A DNA stretch of 64,000 nucleotides. Origin: Streptomyces xinghaiensis S187 (GTDB taxonomy: Bacteria > Actinomycetota > Actinomycetes > Streptomycetales > Streptomycetaceae). Positions 7,895-17,530 of this stretch are shown piece by piece. The stretch spans positions 2,790,001-2,854,000 of the forward strand of contig NZ_CP023202.1 in NCBI RefSeq assembly GCF_000220705.2, in the 5' to 3' direction. Position 1 is the stretch's first letter. Each line of letters begins with the position of its first letter. Below the pieces are notes generated by a model. It searched no databases. It saw nothing but the letters and a program-made list of their open reading frames with translations, and was not told the DNA's origin. The position numbers were made by a program, and so were the translations under genes.

Positions 7895-10800
7895 CCATCG
7901 AACCGACCGACACGACCACCACGGGCCGCGGCGGCCGCGGCTGCGCCGACGGCTGCGGATGCGGCGGCCACGACGAGCGCCGCCCAGCGGCCTCCCCGCA
8001 CAACCCGCCGGGCCGCTCGGCCCTCGACTACCGCGTCGGCGAGTACGGCTCCTTCCTGGCCGCCATGCTCGACCGGCTCGCCTCACCCGCCTATCCGGCG
8101 CTGCGCCGGCTGACCGTGCGGACCCCGGACGATCCGGCGATCGCCCTGCTGGACGCCTGGGCCGTCCTCGGCGACCTGCTGACGTTCCACTCCGAACGGA
8201 TCGCCGACGAGGGCTATCTGCGCACCGCCCGCGAGCAGCGCTCCCTGGCGCTGCTGGGCCGGCTCGTGGGCCACCGCCCGCGGCCCGGGATCGCCGCGGA
8301 CACGCATCTCGCGTACACGGTGGACCGCGATCCGCGCTTGGGGGAGGACATCCCCGTGCTGATCCCGCGCGGGGCGCGCAGCCACAGCGTTCCCGCCGTG
8401 TCGCGGGAGGAGCCGCACACCTTCGAGACGGACGAGGAGCTGACCGCCCGCCGGTCCTGGAACGAGCTGGCGGTGCGGCGCCGCCGCCCGGCCCTGCTGA
8501 CCGCGGACGATCTGGCCCAGCGGTCCGAGCTGTACGTCGCGGGGACGGACACCGGTCTGCATGTCGGCGACCGGCTGCTGTTCCTCTTCGGCGGGGGCGG
8601 GGCGCCCGGCGCCGGACAGCGGCTGCTGCTGCCGGTGGCGCGGCTGCGCGTCGACCGCGAGGACGGCGTGACGGCGGTCGCCCTGCCGAAGTCGGCGCCG
8701 CCGAGCCTGTTCGAGCTGCTGACCGAACTCCGGCAGTGGATCACGGAACCGGAGGGCCCGGGGGACCCGGAGGAGCCGGCGGAGCCGAGCCCGGAGCACC
8801 CGAATCCGCGTCCGGTCAGCCGTCTGGTCGACGACTTCGACGCGCAGGTGCTGGCTCCGCTCCGGGACGACCTGGACGGCGTCACCACGCCCGAGGAGTT
8901 CGCGCACCGGCTGGCGGAACCCCTGGACCGGCTGGCGGAGGCGGAGATCATCGCCCGGCCGTACGAACACGTCGCCGCCTGGTTCGAACGGCTGGCGGCC
9001 GTGGTGGCCGAACTGCGGGAACGGGCGATCGACCTGGGCCCGAGCCGCACGGCCGCCGAGGACGCGGCGTTCGACGGACGCGTCCTGGAGACGGAGACAC
9101 AGGCGGAGACACAGGCCGGGACGCAGGCCGGGACGGAGACAACGGCCGGCGCGGGCAGCACCGGGACCGCGCCCGTCGGCACACAGGGCCCCCGGAACAC
9201 GCAGAGCACGCAGAGCACCCAGAACCCGCAGACGGCACCGGGCCCGCAGGCCCCGGCCGCCCTCCGCACCCTCGGCGCGCTGCTCCCCGCTCTCCGCTCC
9301 TCCCGCTCCGTCCGCCCGCCGACGGCGGCCCGCACCGCGGCGCGGGACCCGCGGCGCCTCTTCGGCGCGGAGTCGGGGATCGCCACCCGGCTGCTGACCG
9401 CCCTGGACTCGCGGCTGGACGGGGGCGAGCTGCACGCGGCCTGGCGCCGCGCCACTCCGGCGGCCACCGCCACCGGCACGGCGGCCGCCGTGCCCGTGCC
9501 CGGCCCCGCCCTCCTGCGCGATCTGCTGGCGATGCGGGTGACGGCCGCGCCGTTCGGGGCCGCGGCCCCGCTCAAGCCCGTGCAGGACGAGCGCGGCCGG
9601 ATCATCCGGCAGTCCGACTGGCCGCTGACCGGCTCGGCGCTGACCACCATGCGGGTCGTGTTCGACACGGCCGGGAAGGTGCCCGTGAAGGCCGAGTTCG
9701 TCCACGCCCAGCTGGACGCCTCCTGGCAGCGCAGCGAGAACCTCCCGAACGAGCTGACGTTCGACCTCGGCCCCGGCACGGTCGTCCTCTCCGCCCAGAG
9801 CCCGCAGGAGCAGGAGAGCGGCCGCACCGGCAGGCGGGCGGCGGCCGCGGAGCCCGCGGAGCCGGGCGTGACCGCGCAGTTGCTGGCGGATCTGCCGGAG
9901 CGGACGCTGTTCGTGTCCCGGCCGGCCGAGGACGGCACCATCCATGTGTCCGTCGCGGACGGCGGCAGCCACGACTGGCGGCTGGCTCCCGGTGAGCGCC
10001 GGCAGGAGACCGTCGGCGGCTACGAGATCTACGCCCGCCGTTCGACGGCCAGCGAGCAGCACAGCGTCGAGATCGGCATCGCCACCGTCCCCTCGGCTCC
10101 CAACCGCCACGTCCTGCCGCTCGACACCGTGCACGACTCGCTCACGGTCGGCAGCTGGGTCGCCGTCGACCGCCCCCGCAAGGGCACCCCGGACGAGATC
10201 CCCGGCGACAAGGCGCTCCGCTGCGTCATCACCCGGGTCACCGCCGTGCGCACCGTCGCGTACGCCAACTACGGGATCACCGGGCGAGGCACCGAGCTCA
10301 CCCTCGCCGACCCCTGGCTGGACGACCAGGACGTGCTGCTCTCGCACATCCGGGACACCACGGTGCACGCGGGCGGCGAGCCGCTGCGGATGGCCGACGA
10401 GCCGCTGGGCGAGGACGTGCACGGCAACGAAATCGAACTCGACGATCTGCACGACGGGCTGACGCCCGGCCGCCGTGTCGTCGTCACCGGCGAGCGCAGC
10501 GACATCCCCGGTGTCGCCGGGCTGCGCGCCACCGAGCTCGCCGTGATCGCCGGCGTCGAACAGCGGCTCGACCCGGAGCTGCCCGGCGACCACGTCCACA
10601 CGGTGCTGACGCTCACCGCCGATCTGGCCCACCGCTACGACCGCGACACCGTCCGCGTGCTGGGCAACGTCGTGCCCGCCTCGCACGGCGAGAGCCGTGA
10701 CGAGCCCGTCGGCAGCGGTGACACCACCCGCCCCAACCAGACGTTCACGCTCTGGCGCGCCCCGCTCGCCTGGCTCCCCTCGGACAACGCGCTGGGCGCC

Positions 10801-11940
10801 GTACCGGCGCTGGAGGTGCGGGTGGACGGGCTGCTGTGGCACCGGGTGGACAGCCTCGCCGGACGCGGCCCCCGCGAACGGGTCTACGTGCTGGGCGCCG
10901 GCGCGGACGGCCGTCCCACGGTGACCTTCGGCGACGGTGTGAACGGCGCGCGGCTGCCCACCGGGCACGACAACGTCCGCGCACGCTACCGCCACGGCAC
11001 GGAGGGGCCGGGCGGCACGGAGGTCCCGGCCAACCTCCCGGCGGGCCGCGTCACCCAGGCCGTCACCCGCCCCCTGGGCGTCACCGGCGTCACCAACCCG
11101 CTGCCCGCGACCGGCGGCGCGGCGGGCGACGGCCCGGGCCTCACCCGCCGCACCATCCCCCTCGCGGTCTCCGCGCTGGACCGGCTGGTGTCCGTGCCCG
11201 ACTACGCGGACTTCGCCCGCTCCCGGGCCGGCGTCGGCCGGGCCGCGGCCCGCGAACTCTTCGACGGGCGGCGCCGGGTGGTCCAGGTGACCGTCGCCGG
11301 GGTGGACGACGTCCCCCTCGGCCCGGACTCGGACACCCTGCGGGCCCTGCGCTCGGCGCTGGCCGAACACGGTGACGCGCGGCTGCCGGTCCGCGTCGAC
11401 GTGCGGGAGCTGGTGGTGCTGCTGCTCGCGGCGAGGGTGAAGGTGGCGCCGGACCACTCCTTCGAGACGGTCGAGCCCCGGCTGCGGCAGGCGCTGCTGC
11501 GCCGGCTCGGCTACCCCGGCCGCGAGCTGGGGCAGCCCGCGCTGCTCTCCGAGGTGCTGGCCACGGCCCACACCGTGCCCGGTGTCGAGTACCTGGACGT
11601 GGACGTCTTCACCGGGGTCCCCGTCACCGGCGGCCCGGACGGGCTGGTGCCGCCCGCGGACCTCGACGGGCCGCGGCCCGTGGTGCCCGCCCGGCACGCC
11701 GAGTTCGACGAGACGACGTACCGGGTGACGGCCGAGGGCGGCGAGACCCTCACCGAGGTCGCCGCCCGCCACGGCATCACCCTGACCGAACTGCTGCGCC
11801 TCAACCCGGACATCGGCAGCGTCCGGCGGCTGCCGCGGGGCCGCTCGGTGCTCGTCTTCCGCGGCGTGCGCCCCGCCCAGCTGGCGCTGCTGTCACCCGA
11901 GGTCCCGGACACGCTGATTCTTACGGAGGTCACCCGATGA
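7891..11940 (+). CDS. Second giant baseplate-J-like protein with C-terminal LysM (Afp12 position)
   Basis: A 1349-residue protein. The N-terminus is Thr/Gly/Cys-rich (CADGCGCGGHDERR), then SALDYRVGEYGSFLAAMLDRL and AWAVLGDLLTFHSERIADEGYL, the usual opening of this baseplate family. The J-type core, FGDGVNGARLPTGHDNVRARY with TNPLPATGG and DYADFARSRAGVGRAAA, sits near residues 1010-1115 and is clearly paralogous to that of the preceding gene. The last ~70 residues (YRVTAEGGETLTEVAARHG, LTELLRLNPDIG, LPRGRSVLVFRG) form a LysM-like module. Residues about 400-450 hold a Thr/Gln/Gly-rich linker of short repeats. The GTG start overlaps the previous TGA. A much longer in-frame extension upstream is rejected because it runs antiparallel to domain logic inside the previous gene. 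Confidence 0.88.
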   Translation: MTIEPTDTTTTGRGGRGCADGCGCGGHDERRPAASPHNPPGRSALDYRVGEYGSFLAAMLDRLASPAYPALRRLTVRTPDDPAIALLDAWAVLGDLLTFHSERIADEGYLRTAREQRSLALLGRLVGHRPRPGIAADTHLAYTVDRDPRLGEDIPVLIPRGARSHSVPAVSREEPHTFETDEELTARRSWNELAVRRRRPALLTADDLAQRSELYVAGTDTGLHVGDRLLFLFGGGGAPGAGQRLLLPVARLRVDREDGVTAVALPKSAPPSLFELLTELRQWITEPEGPGDPEEPAEPSPEHPNPRPVSRLVDDFDAQVLAPLRDDLDGVTTPEEFAHRLAEPLDRLAEAEIIARPYEHVAAWFERLAAVVAELRERAIDLGPSRTAAEDAAFDGRVLETETQAETQAGTQAGTETTAGAGSTGTAPVGTQGPRNTQSTQSTQNPQTAPGPQAPAALRTLGALLPALRSSRSVRPPTAARTAARDPRRLFGAESGIATRLLTALDSRLDGGELHAAWRRATPAATATGTAAAVPVPGPALLRDLLAMRVTAAPFGAAAPLKPVQDERGRIIRQSDWPLTGSALTTMRVVFDTAGKVPVKAEFVHAQLDASWQRSENLPNELTFDLGPGTVVLSAQSPQEQESGRTGRRAAAAEPAEPGVTAQLLADLPERTLFVSRPAEDGTIHVSVADGGSHDWRLAPGERRQETVGGYEIYARRSTASEQHSVEIGIATVPSAPNRHVLPLDTVHDSLTVGSWVAVDRPRKGTPDEIPGDKALRCVITRVTAVRTVAYANYGITGRGTELTLADPWLDDQDVLLSHIRDTTVHAGGEPLRMADEPLGEDVHGNEIELDDLHDGLTPGRRVVVTGERSDIPGVAGLRATELAVIAGVEQRLDPELPGDHVHTVLTLTADLAHRYDRDTVRVLGNVVPASHGESRDEPVGSGDTTRPNQTFTLWRAPLAWLPSDNALGAVPALEVRVDGLLWHRVDSLAGRGPRERVYVLGAGADGRPTVTFGDGVNGARLPTGHDNVRARYRHGTEGPGGTEVPANLPAGRVTQAVTRPLGVTGVTNPLPATGGAAGDGPGLTRRTIPLAVSALDRLVSVPDYADFARSRAGVGRAAARELFDGRRRVVQVTVAGVDDVPLGPDSDTLRALRSALAEHGDARLPVRVDVRELVVLLLAARVKVAPDHSFETVEPRLRQALLRRLGYPGRELGQPALLSEVLATAHTVPGVEYLDVDVFTGVPVTGGPDGLVPPADLDGPRPVVPARHAEFDETTYRVTAEGGETLTEVAARHGITLTELLRLNPDIGSVRRLPRGRSVLVFRGVRPAQLALLSPEVPDTLILTEVTR

Positions 11941-14279
11941 GCAGGGAACCGGACGGGCTCGCGGATCTCCTTCCGCAGTGGCACCGGCTGCGGGACGCCG
12001 AACAGGGCGAGGGGCCGGGCGGTGAGCCGCTGCGCGCGCTGCTCGCGGTGATCGCCGAACAGGTCGATCTGGTGCGCAGCGGCGTCGAACAGCAATACGA
12101 CGACTGGTTCGTGGAGACGGCCGCCGACTGGGTGCTGCCCTACCTCGGCGATCTGGTGGGCCACCGCCCGCTGCCCGGCTACGAACACCTGCTCGCCACC
12201 GGCCCGGAGGACGGCGGCCGGCCGGACCTCTCCCGGCGGCGGCTGGCCGCGGCGCTCTCGCCGCGCCGGGAGGTGGCCGCCACGGTCGCCAACCGGCGCC
12301 GCAAGGGCACCCTGCCGCTGCTGGAGGAGCTGGCGGAGTCGGTCGCCGGCTGGCCCGCCCGCGCCGTGGAGTTCTCCCGGCTGCTCTCCCACCACCAGCC
12401 GGTCCGGCTGTACGGGCCGGAGACGGCGGCCGTGCGCGCCCGGCGCTCCGGGCGCGGCCGGCTCGCCGATCTGCGGGACTCGGCGGAACTGGACCTGGCG
12501 GGAGGCCCGTTCGGCGCGGTGGCGCGCTCCGCGGACGTACGGCGCGCGGGCTCCGCGCGCCGCCCCGCCGGCCTCACCCCGGCCGGGGTCGGCCTGTTCG
12601 TGTGGCGGCTGCGGCCGTACCCGGTGACGGACGCGCCCGCGTACTGCGTCGACCGGGCCCGGAACCTCTACACCTTCTCGATCCTGGGCAACGACACCCG
12701 GCTGGTGACCAAGCCGGAGCCCGAGCCGTCCGCCGCGCACCTCGCGACCGTCGACAACGTCCCGGCGTACATCCGGCGCCGGCAGTTCGCGGACCGGCTC
12801 GCGGACTACTACGGGCCCGGCAAGAGCCTGGAGATCCACCGGGACGGCCGGGAGGAGCCGGTGCCGCTGTCGGACATCGTCGTGGCCGATCTGACGGACT
12901 GGCGCTACCGGCCGCAGCGCGGGCAGGTGGCCGTTGACCCGGAGCTCGGCAGGATCGCGTTCGCCTCCCGCTCCGCGCCCCGGCGGGGGGTGTGGGTGAG
13001 CTACCACCACGCCTTCGGTGACGACCTGGGCGGCGGCGAGTACGACCGGGACCGGGACACCCCGGCGACGGCGAAGGTCTACCGGGTCGGTCCCGGCCAC
13101 AGCTTCTTGCGGATCATGGACGCCTATGAGCGGTGGCGGCAGGACCGGCGCGAGGGGCGGGTGGGCCCCGAGGGCGTCATCGAGATCACCCACAGCGGCG
13201 CCTACCAGGAACAGCTGGACTTCGACCTGGGGCCGGGCGACCGGCTGGAGGTCCGCGCGGCGGAGGGCGCCCGTCCGGTGATCCGGCTCCTGGACTGGTA
13301 CAGCAACCGGCCGGACGCCCTCAACATCCGCGCGCACGGCTGCGGCTGCCGGGACGCCGGACCGGGCGCGACGGCGGAGGCGGAAGGAGCGGAGGTAACG
13401 GAAGGAGCGGAGGTAGCGGCCGGGGAAACGGCGGAAGGAGCGACAGCGGGGACGGAGCCGGCGGACCGCACCGGCGGACCCGGCCACCGCCCCGGCCCCC
13501 GCGGCTGCCCGCACGGCGAGCCCGCCCGGATCGTCCTCGACGGGCTGCTGATCGCCGGCCGCGGCCTCAACGTCACCGGACCGGTCGGCACGGTCGTGCT
13601 CCGCCACTGCACCCTCGTGCCCGGCTGGTCCCTGGAGCCGGACTGCGAGCCGGCGTCCCCCGAGGAGCCCAGTGTCGTCCTCGAACGCACCACCGCCTGC
13701 CTGCAGATCGAGCGGAGCGTCCTCGGCACCATCGAGGTCATCGGGGACGAGGTGAGCACCGACCCGCCGGCCATCCACCTGCGGGACAGCGTCCTGGACG
13801 CCACCGGCCACACCCTGCCCGCGCTCTCCGCCCCGGACTGCCGGCACGCCCACGCCGTGCTGCACGCGCACCGCTCCACGGTGATCGGCGAGATCCACAC
13901 CCATGCCGTCCGGATCGCGGAGAACAGCGTCTTCACCGGGCGGATGCACGTGGCCCGGCGCGGCATCGGCTGTCTGCGGTACAGCTACGTCCCGCCGGGG
14001 TCGCGCACTCCGCGGCGCCACCGCTGCCAGCCGGACCTGGTGGGCCCGGAGGAGGCGGGGCGGGTCCGGCCGCTGTTCGAGAGCGAGCGGTACGGCACCC
14101 CGGCGTACGCGCGGCTCGCCGCGGTCTGCGCCGAGGAGATCCGCCGGGGCGCCGACGACGGGTCCGAGATGGGCGTCTTCCACGACCTGTACGAGCCGCA
14201 GCGGATGGACAGCCTCCGGGCCCGGCTGGCCGAGTACGCGCCCGCGGGCACCGACGCCGGGGTCATCCCCGTCACCTGA
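11937..14279 (+). CDS. Tail-I-like CIS protein with beta-helix-like C-terminus
   Basis: A 780-residue protein. Residues 1-90 (LADLLPQWHRLRDAE, then QQYDDWFVETAADWVLPYLG) match the phage tail protein I-like domain that follows baseplate-J genes in CIS operons. The middle contains a Glu/Ala/Gly linker built from near-repeats (residues about 478-510). From about residue 530 to 700 short strands with evenly spaced polar turns (IVLDGLLIAGRGLNV, TVVLRHCTLVPGW, IHLRDSVLDATGH, STVIGEIHTHAV) suggest a right-handed beta-helix. Cys and His residues are frequent here. It may link baseplate and fibre or serve as a fibre-like element. The ATG overlaps the previous TGA behind TACGGAGG. The beta-helix is inferred by eye. 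Confidence 0.72.
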   Translation: MSREPDGLADLLPQWHRLRDAEQGEGPGGEPLRALLAVIAEQVDLVRSGVEQQYDDWFVETAADWVLPYLGDLVGHRPLPGYEHLLATGPEDGGRPDLSRRRLAAALSPRREVAATVANRRRKGTLPLLEELAESVAGWPARAVEFSRLLSHHQPVRLYGPETAAVRARRSGRGRLADLRDSAELDLAGGPFGAVARSADVRRAGSARRPAGLTPAGVGLFVWRLRPYPVTDAPAYCVDRARNLYTFSILGNDTRLVTKPEPEPSAAHLATVDNVPAYIRRRQFADRLADYYGPGKSLEIHRDGREEPVPLSDIVVADLTDWRYRPQRGQVAVDPELGRIAFASRSAPRRGVWVSYHHAFGDDLGGGEYDRDRDTPATAKVYRVGPGHSFLRIMDAYERWRQDRREGRVGPEGVIEITHSGAYQEQLDFDLGPGDRLEVRAAEGARPVIRLLDWYSNRPDALNIRAHGCGCRDAGPGATAEAEGAEVTEGAEVAAGETAEGATAGTEPADRTGGPGHRPGPRGCPHGEPARIVLDGLLIAGRGLNVTGPVGTVVLRHCTLVPGWSLEPDCEPASPEEPSVVLERTTACLQIERSVLGTIEVIGDEVSTDPPAIHLRDSVLDATGHTLPALSAPDCRHAHAVLHAHRSTVIGEIHTHAVRIAENSVFTGRMHVARRGIGCLRYSYVPPGSRTPRRHRCQPDLVGPEEAGRVRPLFESERYGTPAYARLAAVCAEEIRRGADDGSEMGVFHDLYEPQRMDSLRARLAEYAPAGTDAGVIPVT

Positions 14280-14398
14280 CCGCCGATCACCGACCGAGCC
14301 ACACGAGCCATCAGCGCCACGAGAGCCACCAGCGCCGGTGCGGGCCGCGGGGAACCGCGCCCGCCCGGCCGCCGAACCTTTTCGAGGGGGACCCCTTC

Positions 14399-16105
14399 AT
14401 GTACGCAGACATCTCCCGCTCCACCTTCCGCCCGGACCGCCACTACTCGGCCGTGATCGCCCAGCAGGGACGGGTCCAGCTCGACGCCGACGCCAACGAA
14501 CAGGCGGCCATCCAGCTGCGGTTGGCCCGCACCACCGCCCACGACCTGATCGGCCCGGACGGCGGCCCGGACGGAGCCGCCGGTTTCGCCGTGGACCGGC
14601 TGACCGGCAGCCGCGATCTGGACGACCTGACGATCGGCGGCGGCCGCTACTACGTCGACGGCATCCTCTGCGACGCCGACCGCCCCGGGCCGGGCGACGC
14701 CGTCGGGGACGACCCGGACGGGGACGGCGCGGACGGCGGCGGGACGGCGGAGCCGGAACCGCCCGCCACCTGGACGTACTGGGACCAGCCGGACGCCTTC
14801 CGGGACCCGGAGCGCCCGGAGGACCGGCTGCCCGGCCGCTACCCGTACCTCATGTACCTGAAGGTGTGGGAACGCTCGGTGACCGCGGCCGAGGACCCGG
14901 AGCTGCGCGAGGTCGCCCTCGGCGCGGCCCTGCCGGACACCGCGGCCCGCACCAAGGTCGTCTGGCAGGTGCTGCCGCTGGAGGGCTCGGCGCTGGGCCT
15001 GGGCGAGGACCCGGACAAGCCGGCCGTCCGGGAGGCCTTCCGCGTCTGGGCCGAGAACGAGCGGTCCGGCCGCCCCCGGCTGGCGGCCCGCAGCGAGCGG
15101 CCGGCCCGGGCGGACGAGGACCCCTGCCTCACCGCGCCGGACGCCCGCTACCGGGGACCGGAGAACCAGCTCTACCGGGTGGAGGTCCACGAGGGCGGCG
15201 CGGCGGGCGAGGCGACGTACAAGTGGTCCCGGGAGAACGGCTCCGTGGTCTTCCCCGTCGACGGACTCGACGGCACCTGGGTGGAACTGGCCTCCCTGGG
15301 CAGCGACGACAAGCTGGACCTGAACGTGGGCGACTGGGTCGAGTTCGCCGACACCGCCTACACCAGCCGCGGCGAACCGCTGCCGCTGCTGCGGGTGGAG
15401 GAACTGGACCTGCCGGGGCGCCGGGTGCGGCTGTCCGGTGAACCGGACCCCCGCGTGGGGCGGCGGCCGGAGCTCCACCCGTTCCTGCGCCGCTGGGACC
15501 AGAAGGAGAGCTCCGCGCGGGGCCGGAAGGGCGCGGCGGGACGCTTCCGCGGCGGCGCGGCCCGCGTCGAGGAGGGCCGCTGGCTGCCGCTGGAGGACGG
15601 CGTCGAGGTGTACTTCGAGGCCGGCGGCGGCCGGTACCGGCCCGGCGACCACTGGATCGTCCCGGCCCGCACGGCCACGGGCTCGGTGGAGTGGCCGGTC
15701 AACGCGGCGCGCAGGCCGCTGCTGCGGCCGCCCGCCGGCATCACGGCGCACTACGCGCCGCTGGCCTGGGTGACGGGCGAGGGGACGATCGCGGATCTGC
15801 GGATGGTCTTCGGGCCGCTGGGCGTCCCGGTGCCGCCGGCGAGCGAGGCCGAACTGGCGGCCGAGGCACGGGCGGAGGCGGAGGCGAAGGCCGCCGAGGA
15901 GGCGGAGGACGCCCAGGACGCGGAGACGGAGGCCGCACGGGCCGGGGCCGGTGGTGGCGAGCAGTCCGCTTCCTCCGGTGCGTCCGGCTCCTCCGGGGGC
16001 TCCGGCTCGGGCACCAGGGCCACCGCGCGCAGGCGGCGCGCGTCATCGGCATCCGCGCCGGACGAGGGAAGCGGCGAGGAGGGCGGCGAGGCGGCGAAGA
16101 GCTGA
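14399..16105 (+). CDS. DUF6519 CIS-associated protein
   Basis: A 568-residue protein whose start, MYADISRSTFRPDRHYSAVI followed by GRVQLDADANEQAAI, is the signature of DUF6519 proteins found beside contractile tail genes. Further family-like blocks are YRVEVHEGG, ATYKWSRENGSVVFPV and LPLEDGVEVYFEAGGGRYRPGDHWIVPARTA. The role is unknown; position and size fit a baseplate-peripheral or fibre-like component. The last ~90 residues are a disordered Ala/Glu-rich then Ser/Gly/Arg-rich tail. The start is an ATG behind GAGGGGG, after a 119-base gap, the longest inside the operon. The gene is followed directly by a strong hairpin, so it ends the CIS operon. Confidence 0.82.
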   Translation: MYADISRSTFRPDRHYSAVIAQQGRVQLDADANEQAAIQLRLARTTAHDLIGPDGGPDGAAGFAVDRLTGSRDLDDLTIGGGRYYVDGILCDADRPGPGDAVGDDPDGDGADGGGTAEPEPPATWTYWDQPDAFRDPERPEDRLPGRYPYLMYLKVWERSVTAAEDPELREVALGAALPDTAARTKVVWQVLPLEGSALGLGEDPDKPAVREAFRVWAENERSGRPRLAARSERPARADEDPCLTAPDARYRGPENQLYRVEVHEGGAAGEATYKWSRENGSVVFPVDGLDGTWVELASLGSDDKLDLNVGDWVEFADTAYTSRGEPLPLLRVEELDLPGRRVRLSGEPDPRVGRRPELHPFLRRWDQKESSARGRKGAAGRFRGGAARVEEGRWLPLEDGVEVYFEAGGGRYRPGDHWIVPARTATGSVEWPVNAARRPLLRPPAGITAHYAPLAWVTGEGTIADLRMVFGPLGVPVPPASEAELAAEARAEAEAKAAEEAEDAQDAETEAARAGAGGGEQSASSGASGSSGGSGSGTRATARRRRASSASAPDEGSGEEGGEAAKS

Positions 16106-16111
16106 GCGGCG

Positions 16112-16140
16112 GCGGGCCCCGTCCTTCCGGCGGGGCCCGC
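16112..16140 (+). terminator. Terminator closing the CIS operon
   Basis: A perfect 10-bp G/C stem (GCGGGCCCCG with CGGGGCCCGC) and a 9-base loop start seven bases after the TGA of the DUF6519 gene. No T-run follows, as is common in streptomycetes. Confidence 0.7.
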
Positions 16141-16448
16141 GCCAGGAGAGCCCGGGCCGGGGACCGGGACGGCCGCGCGCACCGGCGCCGGTGCCGGTCC
16201 GGTCCGGGTCCGGCCTCGCGACCCCGTGTTCCGGTCCAGCCGTTCGGCGTACCGGACGTGATCCATCCCATCGAACCGCCCATGAGCCGAACCGCATGCG
16301 GAGGCGTACCGCCCGGTGAGGCGTGCCGCGCCGACGGAGGACCGCGCACGGTTCCGCGAGGGGCTGAACCGCGCGGCGGGCGGTGAAGCACACCCGCGCC
16401 GGACCCGGGCCTCCGGAAGCCGGCGGACGAACGAGAGGAGTACCGGCG
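16141..16448. other. Intergenic region before the amidase gene
   Basis: About 300 bases without a supported gene. In-frame extension of the amidase to a GTG at 16383 is possible but has no ribosome site as good as GAGAGGAG at 16433-16440. A promoter for the amidase is expected here, but I see no convincing -35/-10 pair. Confidence 0.5.
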
Positions 16449-17330
16449 ATGGCAACGCCCTTGAGCGCCTCCCGCCTGCTGAAGGCGCTGCGCGACGAAG
16501 GACTGGAGGTCCGGGAGTACCGCAGTTGGCGCTCGCACAACCGCAATCACAAGGGCCCCTGGGGCCCGGTCAACGGGGTGATGATCCACCACACCGTGAC
16601 CTCCGGGACCGACGCCACGGTGCGGCTCTGCTACGAGGGTCACTCCTCGCTGCCGGGCCCGCTCTGCCACGGCGTCATCGACAAGAAGGGCGTGGTTCAC
16701 CTGGTCGGCAACGGCCGGGCGAACCACGCCGGCCTCGGCGACGGCGACGTCCTGCGGGCTGTCATGAACGAGACAGCGCTGCCCCGGGACAACGAGGCCG
16801 ACACCGACGGCAACCGCCGCTTCTACGGCTTCGAGTGCGTCAACCTCGGTGACGGCAAGGACCCGTGGCCGGAGGCGCAGAAGCTGGCGATCGAGAAGGT
16901 CTCGGCCGCGATCTGCCGCGCGCACGGCTGGACCCACCGGTCCGTGATCGGGCATCTGGAGTGGCAGCCGGGGAAGGTCGACCCCCGGGGCTTCTCGATG
17001 AACACCCTGCGGAACCGGATCGCCGGGCGGCTGGGGAAGAAGCCGGACGGACCGCCGAAGACCTCGCCGAAGCCGCCGCCGCGGTACGAGCCCTTTCCCG
17101 GCGCCGACTTCTTCCGGGCGGGCCGCAACAGCAAGATCATCACGGCGATGGGGAAGCGGCTCGTCGCCCAGGGCTGCGGACGCTACCGGGTCGGCCCGGG
17201 CCCGCGGTGGTCCGAGGCGGACCGGCAGTCCTACGCCGCCTGGCAGCGGAAGCTCGGCTACACGGGCTCCGACGCGGACGGCATCCCGGGGGCCACGAGC
17301 TGGAAGCAGCTGAAGGTCCCCAACGTCTGA
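16449..17330 (+). CDS. N-acetylmuramoyl-L-alanine amidase (endolysin-like)
   Basis: A 293-residue protein with an Amidase_2/PGRP-type zinc amidase domain at residues about 20-180. Zinc-ligand-like histidines lie in GVMIHHTVTSG and in the GHLEWQPGKVDPRG region, and the family pieces RFYGFECVN and ANHAGLG are present. A Pro/Lys linker (about 198-218) leads to a C-terminal peptidoglycan-binding-like domain ending DADGIPGATSWKQLKVP, a layout common in streptomycete phage endolysins. It cleaves the amide bond between MurNAc and the stem peptide. No signal peptide or membrane segment is seen, so it should stay cytoplasmic until released. The ATG follows GAGAGGAG by eight bases. It lies just downstream of the CIS operon but behind its terminator. 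Confidence 0.88.
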   Translation: MATPLSASRLLKALRDEGLEVREYRSWRSHNRNHKGPWGPVNGVMIHHTVTSGTDATVRLCYEGHSSLPGPLCHGVIDKKGVVHLVGNGRANHAGLGDGDVLRAVMNETALPRDNEADTDGNRRFYGFECVNLGDGKDPWPEAQKLAIEKVSAAICRAHGWTHRSVIGHLEWQPGKVDPRGFSMNTLRNRIAGRLGKKPDGPPKTSPKPPPRYEPFPGADFFRAGRNSKIITAMGKRLVAQGCGRYRVGPGPRWSEADRQSYAAWQRKLGYTGSDADGIPGATSWKQLKVPNV

Positions 17331-17437
17331 CGGCACGCGCGCCCGGATGCGGCCCGCCGGGAGCGGCATCCCGCCAGCGTACGCAGCGATCCGGCCAACA
17401 GCCGTTCCGGGCAGGCCAGTTGGTGAAACCATGAAGC

Positions 17438-17481
17438 GCCGTCCGGGCGGAGCCCACCTGACAGGGCCCCGCCCGGGCGGT
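17438..17481. terminator. Bidirectional terminator between amidase and vWA genes
   Basis: Long inverted repeat with arms of 18 bases (17438-17455 and 17464-17481), one A/C mismatch and one G/T pair, and an 8-base loop. It lies between two convergent genes. Confidence 0.6.
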
Positions 17482-17530
17482 CACCGGACCCCGTGTCCGG
17501 CGCACCCGGCGGTCATCGCGCGGCCGGTGG

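Noticed and set aside
8083..11772. Very long open frame on the - strand (over 1200 codons)
   Set aside because: It is antisense to the baseplate-J gene, has no conserved sequence and no ribosome site; such shadows are normal at this GC content.
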